Shown here piece by piece: positions 56,712 through 64,000 of a stretch of DNA of 64,000 nucleotides (positions are counted from its first letter, which is position 1; each line of letters begins with the position of its first letter). The translations under genes and the position numbers were made by a program. The notes beneath the pieces are model-generated. The model was not told the origin of the DNA, did not search any database, and saw only the letters and a list, made by a program, of their open reading frames with translations. This stretch comes from Tolypeutes matacus (lineage: Eukaryota > Chordata > Mammalia > Cingulata > Chlamyphoridae): positions 8,407,658 through 8,471,657 of the forward strand of contig JAKSZT010004976.1 in NCBI GenBank assembly GCA_026826555.1, given 5' to 3'.

Positions 56712-57262
56712 TGGGAGAGAGGAAAGAGATCATGGTTATGTTGGCCTCCCCTACTTGAAAGTTCACCTTCATCTAGAGCTGTGTTGTCTCAGATCCTTAA
56801 CACACACCTGCGGGATTTTAGCCCTATCTAGGCATCACCCACTTGACCATATGGTGGCCGGGAGATTGTGCCACTCAGACCTCAGACTCAGGGAGTGTAG
56901 CTGACCCTGGGCCACTGTGCTCTGAGTCCACCATGGCGTTGGCCCTGAGGCCATACTTCCCACTATTGAGGGACCAAGGCAGGCCAGACCCTGGGAGACG
57001 TGGGGACTGGCTTGAAGACTACCTGAAGGCCTGGCCCTGCCTTCCTCAGAAGTGCCCATAGTCTAAGATGCTTCTGCCCAACCTCCGACCCCTCCTTCCC
57101 GCTCTCCTTCACTGGGCTCAGATGTGTATCCTGATTTGACAGCTCTCGTAACCTCCCTGGGCTCCCACCCCATTTTCTCTCACAGGCATTTCCCCTAATA
57201 AGTTCCTTGAACATTTAATCCCTTCTTGGCATCTGCTTCTTAGACAACCTAGACTAACACAT
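56712..57262 (+). mobile_element. ERVL LTR, MLT2-like
   Basis: 'cagctctcgtaacctccctgggctcccaccccattttctctcacag' then 'cccctaataagttccttg' and 'gactaacaca' match the 3' half of an MLT2-type LTR. The 5' boundary is uncertain. Confidence 0.65.
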
Positions 57263-57633
57263 ATCATCTGCTTAAATCAACCCATTATTAAACAATTGTA
57301 TTTAAGGAGGAAATTTTACATCACTACTGGAAGTGGAAAGCCAGTATTACTTGCCATAAACAGAGAAAAATCTGAAGAAATATGTGTATATATACATATA
57401 TATATAAAATAACAAAACAATGTTATTAAATTCTAAGCAGATACTGTAGCCTACCTGCCAGAGGCTCTAAGTCTGAAGTTGGCTTGCTCTTTAATGGAGT
57501 TTAGCTAGTGTGAGAAAGGTGTTGGAAACCTATTAGCATTCAACTTGTATGGTTGTTTTTAAGATGTGTTTCATAGGATTATCTTACATACTTTACTCTG
57601 AACTATTAATTTAGAATAGCTAGTGTAAATTTT

Positions 57634-57872
57634 TTTTTTTTTAAGATTTATTTTTATTTATTTATTTATCCCCCCCTTGCTGCTTGTGCCTGCTGGGTCC
57701 ATTTGCTGTGAGTTTTTCTGTGTCTGCTTGTCTCCCTTTGTTGGGTCATCTTGCTGCATCAGCTCACCGCACTGCACAGGGGCTTGCCTTCACCAGGAGG
57801 CCCTGGGAATCGAACCTGAGGCCTCCCATATGGTAAACGGGAGCCCAACCAATTGAGCCACAGCCACTTCCC
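57634..57872 (-). mobile_element. DAS-type SINE
   Basis: T-rich tail at the left, head 'gggaagtggctgtggctcaattgg' (minus strand) at the right. Target duplication: tagtgtaaattttt and tactgtaaattttt. Confidence 0.9.
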
Positions 57873-58244
57873 TACTGTAAATTTTTAATATTTCCTCCTC
57901 CTAAATTATAGAAGAATCCTTTCGGTTTTCTGTACTGTTACTATGGACCCTGAAATCTAAACTTAATTATTAATCAGTGGGACATTTAAAAAAAAATTAC
58001 TTTAAACTTATTGTTCTTGAGATGTGAGAGAGATGGTATTTTATGGTGTTAGTTTCCTTTTCTACAAACTTATTACTTTATAATAATAATAACAGTATAA
58101 AAAATAATAACAGTAATTTTTCTTGAAAAAAAAACTATTAGAAGCAGATTTATTGATATTGTAGTTGCCTTGTGTTAACTGAGTAACATGTAACATCAAT
58201 ATTTTTAAAAAATTAAGGTGACTTCTAAGGAGTGTGGAGTTCTT

Positions 58245-58356
58245 TGCTTTGCTTGTTTTGTTTTGTTTTGTTTTCAGTAGGTTTGGGGAGATTGAACCCA
58301 GGGCCTTGTACCTGTGAAGCAGATGCTCAACCACTGAACTGTACCCGCTCCCCGAG
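58245..58356 (-). mobile_element. DAS-type SINE, short form
   Basis: (tttg)n run, then 'gggagattgaacccagggcc...caaccactgaactgtacccgctccc'. Confidence 0.85.
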
Positions 58357-58359
58357 TTT

Positions 58360-58520
58360 TTCTTTTTGGAGTAATGAAATTTTTCTAAAAATTTTTGTGG
58401 TGTTGAATGCACAACATTGTGATTATGCTAAAAGCCATTGATTGTACACTTTGGATAGATGGTATGGTATGTGAATGTATCTCAATGAAACTGCTTTTGA
58501 AAAATTAAATTAAAAAAATA
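58360..58520 (+). mobile_element. Old L1 3' end
   Basis: 'gcacaacattgtgattatgctaaaagccattgattgtacactttgg' and 'ggtatgtgaatgtatctcaatgaaa' are L1 3' text. Confidence 0.72.
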
Positions 58521-59190
58521 CCCAAAAACTATTAGCACCAAACTAAGAGTTCTCCTGAATCTAATCAGAAGGATCAAAAGATTATTGAAAAGAGAGCCCC
58601 TTTCTCCATTGGGCTTCACTGACTGTTTCCCACAGACCAGTAAACAGCCCTCAAACAGGCACGTTGCTGTGCACCTGGCGGACAGGTAGACGTCGGGAAA
58701 CCTGGTGGGAGGAAAATCACTGAGATTTTTAACGTGTCTTTTGTTTTAATGGGAGTTTTCCTTCCATCAGTGCCAGTGAGGTAGGTGTTCATTCATGCTT
58801 TCTTGTCGTCGGGGAGGTCTCTGTTGAGAGAGCAAAGTCTTTTGAAGGTGCCCTCTCCTGCAGGCTGTAAAGAAAGCCTAAATTCCTGGGTGGGCAGAGA
58901 GAGGTACGCTGCAGGAGCATGATAGGAGAAGAGGGAGGAGACTCAAGCTGGGGAGGGGCACTGAGGCCTGGGACCCAGCCTTGTGCGGAAACCCTGCCTC
59001 TTTGGGGACAGGATCTGGAGGTGTGGGAGAGGAGTGGTGGTGGGGAAACACACCGCCTTGGCATGCAACCATGGAGTCAGATGAAAAATAAAATAAAGTC
59101 ATGTGGTGTTACCTTCCCACCCAAGTTTGTGGATTTGGATTCGGATTCCCCTATAAGCATCTAAAAATATTAGGGGACCAGTAATTCTTA
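58521..59190. other. Intergenic DNA, nothing recognised
   Basis: Moderate G+C near 58780-59060. No homologous frame or clear repeat. Confidence 0.45.
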
Positions 59191-59194
59191 AAAA

Positions 59195-59385
59195 AAAAAA
59201 TTAGAGAGGTTTTAGATTTAAAGAAAAATTATACTGAAAGTATAGGGAATTCCCCTATAACCCCCCACACACACACACACACATAGTTTCCCCTGTTATT
59301 ACATCTTACATTATTGTGGTACATTTGTTATTTGTTACAACTGATGAACCAATATTGAAGCACTGCTGCTAACCATGGATTACTC
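59195..59385 (-). mobile_element. Old L1, antisense 3' fragment
   Basis: Same text as 23095 and 45590: 'tagatttaaagaaaaattatactgaaag', 'tagtttcccctgttatt', 'gatgaaccaatattgaagc'. It includes (CA)n near 59267-59283. Confidence 0.75.
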
Positions 59386-59549
59386 TGTCTCATGGGAGTG
59401 AGTAGAAATATTATTGTTGTCTGATGGCCTTTGTAGAAGCAGGTTGTAGTTCATTGGGAAAGGACACACTATCTTTTCACCCAGTCACTGGGAGAACAGG
59501 AAAGTGAGCAACTGCCATTTCGATTGATATTTAGTTGAAACCTTTGGTA

Positions 59550-59935
59550 GCAAGGGCTAAAGAACAACTCCAACTAGACTAAGCAAAAAAAGGGAGGAGG
59601 GGGCTTTTTCAACCACTCCTGGGGTGGATTTTGCTTCAGGCATGGCTGGATCCAGGACCATCATAAGGGCTGAGTCTTACTCTCTCCACCTCTTGGCCCT
59701 GCTTTCCTCTGTGTTGGTGTCATTCCCAGGCAGCTTCTGGTGCCGACAGTGGCTGCCTGCCTCAGGCTTGTAGGACATCCTCTCCTTAACCTCAGGACAA
59801 AGGGGAGTCTCAACAGCAGCTCCTCTAAGGTGCTGGTTCTGTTTGGGTCCCTGAATGAATCACGGTGGCTGAGATGCAAGCTCTAATTAGCCAGGCCTGA
59901 GTTACGTGCCCACCTCCGCAGGAAGAGAGTGGAGT
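59550..59935 (+). repeat. Ancient interspersed repeat, family uncertain
   Basis: 'caggcatggctggatccaggacc' and 'cttggccctgctttcctctgtgttggtgtcattcccaggcagc' are text of an old mammalian repeat I cannot name. Related text is at 43800-44160. Confidence 0.4.
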
Positions 59936-60299
59936 CAGTCTGTCCCGAATCACAGGAGCCAAGAGCAGGAGAGGAGCGGTTTCCCAAGGGAAATGAGGGT
60001 TCAGTTGCTGAAAGATGGGGGAATGGATGCCGGAGGGCAGGTGAAAACAGGTGTCCTTGGTGGTAGACTCCAGGCTGTAGACGCCTCCTTTCCCCGCCCT
60101 CCCCTCCCACATAAGCGAACCCTGGGAGAGAGCCGAGCTGGCTGGTATCGGAAGAGACAATGGGATCTTGTTCTTGGAAAATTCTGAACGTGTTTACAGA
60201 TTGAATAAACCTCAGGCGGAGGGGATCCTCAACGTGGCACATGGCAGGCAACATGGTGTCCCCGAGGGATACACACTCTCCAGTGGTGCTTTCGTAAAG
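59936..60299. other. Intergenic DNA, nothing recognised
   Basis: No homologous frame. Open frames on both strands are attributed to composition. Confidence 0.45.
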
Positions 60300-60420
60300 A
60301 GGGTTAAGAGCAGGGAATCTGGACCTTTCCAAGCCTTTGTTTCCTCACTTGTGAGATGGATATAGAAAGAGTATTTATCTTCCCACCAAGGGCTGCTGAG
60401 TGCAACAATGTGTCCAGACA
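60300..60420 (+). repeat. MIR SINE
   Basis: 'gaatctggacctttccaagcctttgtttcctcacttgtgagatggatat' follows the forward MIR core. Confidence 0.6.
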
Positions 60421-60469
60421 CAGCAAAGAGCTCTCAGAGGGCTCTCAATTAACCTCAGGCACTGTCATT

Positions 60470-60695
60470 TACACATGAAGATAAGACTTTCTGCAAACAC
60501 ATTCACAAATAGGACTCCATTTGATTTTCATAGTCATCCTGTAAGTGGGTAGGAGACACATTAGTGTCCCATTTTAGAGATGGAGACACTGAGGCTCAGA
60601 GTTGAAATGATTTCTCTTTGGTCCTTAGAGCTTGTCAGTGGCAGAGCCAGGTTTCGAAGCCAAGTCACTGGCCTCTCACTGCCACTGCTCTGCCA
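60470..60695 (-). repeat. MIR SINE
   Basis: 'tcccattttagagatggagacactgaggctcagag', 'cagtggcagagccaggtttcgaa' and 'gctctgccactccc' follow the reverse MIR consensus. Confidence 0.85.
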
Positions 60696-60894
60696 CTCCC
60701 AAAACATGGTGCTGGCCAGGAAAATCTGGGGATGCCTAAGGGCAGCCTTCCAGAGCAATGCAGAATCTTCAAGCCTGTCATGAGTCATCTAGACCAGCAC
60801 AGTCCAGAAGAACTGCAATGCGAGCCCCATATGTAAGGTTAAATGTTCTGGTAGCCTCAGTAAAAAAGGTAAAAACAAGAAAACAAGGGAAAGT

Positions 60895-61678
60895 GATTTT
60901 TTTTTTAATTGTGGGAAAAATATATAACATAAAAATTACCATTTTAACCATTTTTAACTGTACAATTGAGTGGTGTTAATTGTACTCACAGTATCATGCT
61001 ATTTCCAAAACTTTTCATTCACCCCAAACAGAAACTCTCTACCCATTTAAACCATAACTCCCCATTCTCTTCCCCGGCCCCACCCCTGGTATCCTCTAAT
61101 CTACTTTCTGTCTCTATGAATTTGTCTATTCTAGATATTTCATGTAAGTGCAATCATACTATATTTGTCCTTTTGTGTCTGAGCGTTTCACTCAGCATAA
61201 TGTTTTCAAGATTCATCCGTGTTGTAGCATGTATCAGAACTTCATATCTTTAAAGGCTGGATAATACTCCATTGTCAGTATATACTACATTTTCTTTATT
61301 GATTCATCTGTTAATGGACACTTGGGTTGTATTCATCGTGAATAATGCTATGAACATTGCTGTACAAATGTCTGTTTGAATCCATGTTTTCAATTCTTTT
61401 GGGTTTATACACCTTGGAGTGGAATTGTAGGTTTAAATGGCAATCCTATGTTTAACTTTTTGAGGAACTGCCAAACTGTTTTCTACAGTGGCTAAAACCA
61501 TTTTTCTCACCAGCAATGTATGAGAGTTCCACATTGTCTCCAACACTTGCTATTTTTCTTTTTAAAATTATTATTACTCTAACCATCCTAGTAGGTGTGA
61601 AGTGGCAACTCATTGTGATTTTGACTTGCATTTCCTTAATGAATAATGATGTTGAGCATCTTTTCATCTGGAAATTGA
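60895..61678 (-). mobile_element. L1, antisense ORF2/3' region
   Basis: 'aaattaccattttaaccatttttaactgtac', 'cctctaatctactttctgtctctatgaatttg', 'tctgttaatggacacttgggttg' and 'gtgaagtggcaactcattgtg' are antisense L1 text. Confidence 0.9.
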
Positions 61679-61763
61679 TTTTAATAATCTATTTCATTTA
61701 ACCCAATATGTTCAAAATATCATTTCAGCATGTAATAAATAGCCAAAACTATTAATGAGATAT

Positions 61764-61957
61764 TGTGGTGGTTTGAAGTTGTAGGTACCCCAGAAAAAAC
61801 ATGCTCTTAAATCTAATCCATTCCTGTGGGTGTGAACCCATTGTAAATAGGACTTTTTGATAAGGTTGCTTCAGTTAAAAAGTAACCCAGCCCAGTCAGG
61901 ATGGGTCTGAATCCTATTACTGGAATCCTTTATGAGCAGAATGAAATTCAGAGAGCG

Positions 61958-62007
<50 letters not shown>

Positions 62008-62227
62008 CCGCCAGGAGCTGAACATCAACAGAACTCGGAAGAGAAGGGAGAGGTGGGGAGACGCCACCATGTGACAGACTAAGGACTAAGGACTAAAGCT
62101 TGGCGGCAGCCAGCCCCGGGCACCTTGATATGGACTTTTTTTCAGCCTCAAAACCATAAGCTAATAAATTACCATTAAGTCAACACATTTCAGGTTATTA
62201 GCTTGAGCAGCCTAGGAAACTAACCCA
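61764..62227 (+). mobile_element. Solo LTR, MaLR-like subfamily C, with (GA)n
   Basis: 464 bases from TGTGGTGGTTTGAAG to AAACTAACCCA, with 'gctaataaattaccatt'. The perfect 5-base duplication gatat is at 61759-61763 and 62228-62232. An expanded (GA)n occupies about 61955-62003. Confidence 0.87.
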
Positions 62228-62949
62228 GATATGTTACATTCTTTTTTCTTTTTTTTCATAACAGGCATTAGAAATCCCATGTGTATTTTACACTCATAGC
62301 ACATCTCAGTCCAGATCACCCCCCTTTTAAGTGTTCAGTCACCCCATGTGACTGGTGGTTCTCATTTGGGACAGTGCCAGACAGGAAGGCTGATGGGACC
62401 AAAGCTCAGGGCCCTAGAAAAGCCGAAGCATGAAAGAGAGTGAGGGGAGAGGGGAGAGAGGGAGAGAGATTCTGCTTGGATGAATTTACCTAGAACCTTG
62501 CAAAGTAGTCTAGAAAGAAGAGACTAGAAAATAAGCATATGTATCTGTGGTTTAGTTTAGTTTAGTTTTGTTTTTAATTACAGGGTAGGGGAGGGGGTGG
62601 TGAGACCATAATCTTGCCTTTGATAAGGAGACAACTGCAGGTCTTGGGACATGACCACTTGCAGAACAGATGACCCTTGCTGTGTCAACAGAACCCACTC
62701 TAACTAGTTTAATTAGAAAGGGAATGTAATAAGGGTGGTAGGTAGCTCATGGAATCTCCAGGGGACCAGAGAACCAGTCTCAGCAGGAAGCAGTTTGGAA
62801 CCATGCTCCAGTGCCGATGCCAGGCTGCTCCAGTGGGGTCTCCAGGGTCACCATCTCTGGGCCAGGGCACGTCAGCACAGACCACCCTCGCCGAGCACAG
62901 AGGGTGACCAGCAGGACCCTGACCACAGCACACTCTGGACCTTGGATGT
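62228..62949. other. End of the hAT remnant, then unassigned intergenic DNA
   Basis: After 62385 there are purine-rich runs (62440-62470) and a (tttag)n-like stretch at 62550-62570. No gene is visible. Confidence 0.45.
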
Positions 62950-62964
62950 CTCTGCATTACTCTT

Positions 62965-63096
62965 TTTTTTTTTTTTTTTTTTTTTTTNNNNNNNNNNNNN
63001 NNNNNNNNNNNNNNNNNNNNNNNNNNNNNNNNNNNNNNNNNNNNNNNNNNNNNNNNNNNNNNNNNNNNNNNNNNNNNNNNNNNNNNNTTTTTTTTA
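62965..63096 (-). mobile_element. T-run insertion containing an assembly gap
   Basis: A T run, 100 N (62988-63087) and more T lie between perfect 15-base repeats ctctgcattactctt at 62950-62964 and 63097-63111. Both edges next to the gap are T only, so a body element is not shown. Confidence 0.65.
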
Positions 63097-63439
63097 CTCT
63101 GCATTACTCTTACCAAAGCAAACCCAGAGGGGTTCCATCTGCTTCATGTCATTGTTTTTTGTTTTTTTTTTAAACAAATCAATTTTATTTACACATATTA
63201 ATAAAGCATACGATTCATCCAAAGTTGCTCATTTCTAAATGGAAGTCTGGGGGAATATCCCAGTGGTACAGCCTGGGTCCGAGGATTGCATCCATCTGCA
63301 AGGAAGTCTGGTAAAGGATTTTCTAGCTTCAGTTTTGAAGAAGTGAGACTCCTGAGTGGGATACTGCCCAAACATATGGGTGTGCAAAAGATAGTGGGTT
63401 CCTCAAGCACGATACATGGCAACTGCACACTCATACAGT

Positions 63440-63600
63440 TTCTGTTTGGGGTGATGGAAAAGTTTTGTTAACGGATGGTGGTGGTGGTAGTATAACATTG
63501 TGGATGTAATTAACACCACTGAATTGTACATTTGAATGTGGTTAAGGGGGGGGTGGGTTAGGTCATATATATGTTACCAAAATTAAAATATTAAGAAAAC
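63440..63600 (+). mobile_element. Old L1 3' end
   Basis: 'ggggtgatggaaaagttttg', 'gtataacattgtggatgtaattaacaccactgaattgtac' and 'tatgttaccaaaattaaaat'. Confidence 0.75.
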
Positions 63601-63604
63601 TCCA

Positions 63605-63760
63605 CATACTACTGTACAACACAGTGAAACCTAACATAAACCGTGGACTATACTAAGGATATAGTATTATTATATTAATACTATTTCATCAATTGGTACC
63701 AACGGTATCACACTAATGCAAAGTGTTAATAAAGAAAACTGTGTGTGTGTGTATAAATGT
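63605..63760 (+). mobile_element. L1-like non-coding 3' end (xenarthran type)
   Basis: 'aacataaaccgtggactatacta' and 'catcaattggtaccaacggtatcacactaatgcaaagtgttaataa' align by eye with 37228-37330. Confidence 0.6.
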
Positions 63761-63782
63761 GAATTCTGTACTTTTTTATTTT

Positions 63783-64000
63783 TATTTTTTGAGGTACCTG
63801 GGGCAGGGGATCGGGACCTTTCGTATGTGGGAAGATGACGCTCAACCACTGAGCCACATCAGCTTCCCTGAGTTGGTTTTTTCGTTTGTTTTTTTTGCTT
63901 GTTGTTTGTTTTTCTTTTTTTCAGGAAGCACAGGAACCGAACCCGGGACTTCCCATATTGGGGGGCAGGCACTCAACTGCTTGAGCCAAATCTGCTCCAA
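63783..64000 (-). mobile_element. Dimeric DAS-type SINE, reaching the window edge
   Basis: Left unit 'gaggtacctggggcaggggatcggg...caaccactgagccacatc', linker 'gagttggttttttcg...', right unit 'ggaaccgaacccgggacttcc...ctgcttgagccaaatctgctcc'. Same architecture and linker as 32766-32961. Confidence 0.85.

Larger units (their letters stand above)
60795..62385 (+). mobile_element. hAT-like element split by L1 and LTR
   Basis: Pieces at 60795-60894 ('agcacagtccagaagaactgcaatgcgagcc'), 61679-61763 ('tttaacccaatatgttcaaaatatc') and 62233-62385 ('tgtgtattttacactcatagcacatctcag', 'gggacagtgcc') form one element of the family at 29538. Confidence 0.62.

Noticed and set aside
17236..61930. Direct-repeat arrays resembling CRISPR
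   Set aside because: All regular repeats are dinucleotide or homopolymer tracts. No spaced palindromic repeats are present, and this is a mammalian genome.

Overview
The window is mammalian nuclear DNA on a xenarthran background, most likely an armadillo; sloth or anteater cannot be excluded. The basis is the abundance of tRNA-derived DAS-type SINEs (head pattern 'gcggatgtggctca...', with TAAA-rich tails) and xenarthran-looking solo LTRs and LINE-1 3' ends, lying among repeats common to placental mammals (MIR, L2, MER5, MER20, MLT1, MLT2, old L1).

Real genes occupy only the first 4 kb, on the minus strand. Two coding exons at 3606-3701 and 375-524 splice in phase into an 81-residue PET117, a cytochrome c oxidase assembly factor. 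About 320 bases beyond its stop codon, at 56-1, starts the coding sequence of KAT14 (CSRP2BP, the ATAC acetyltransferase-complex subunit), cut off by the window edge after 18 codons. A CpG island at about 3280-4060, with weaker GC-rich DNA at 4345-4700, holds PET117 exon 1 and probably serves both genes. The order matches human 20p11.23, where the DNA upstream of these genes is the long interval towards OVOL2. That agrees with finding no other gene in 4-64 kb.

The other 60 kb is intergenic and is a dense pile of nested transposable elements. By eye: 4-7 kb is mostly unique DNA with one nested SINE and a MIR. 7.2-14.3 kb has LTRs and a broken old L1 carrying two long non-coding retroposons and an MLT1. 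15.6-24.8 kb has MER20, MIR, antisense L1, LTRs and many SINEs. 24.8-28.3 kb is a MaLR-internal-like stretch with two solo LTRs. 28.4-36.7 kb has MLT1, hAT, L2, L1 and a dimeric SINE. 36.8-40.9 kb is an MLT1 split by a retroposon, a SINE and a 2.9 kb LINE-1 with a decayed ORF2. 42-45 kb is relatively GC-rich and mostly unexplained. 45-57.3 kb has L1, MLT1, solo LTRs, a second LINE-1 and a processed pseudogene nested three deep. 57.6-64 kb has more SINEs, MIRs and a hAT element split by an L1 and an LTR. Assembly gaps lie at 10710-11109 and 62988-63087.

I found no CRISPR array, operon, RNA gene or new multi-gene system. The points worth a second look concern genome dynamics: insertions consisting only of an A-rich tail between target-site duplications, two apparent local templated insertions into L1 DNA, a candidate 3' transduction, dimeric SINEs, and a family of solo LTRs with clean 5-bp target duplications. 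Repeat family names come from recognition of consensus sequences, not from a database run.
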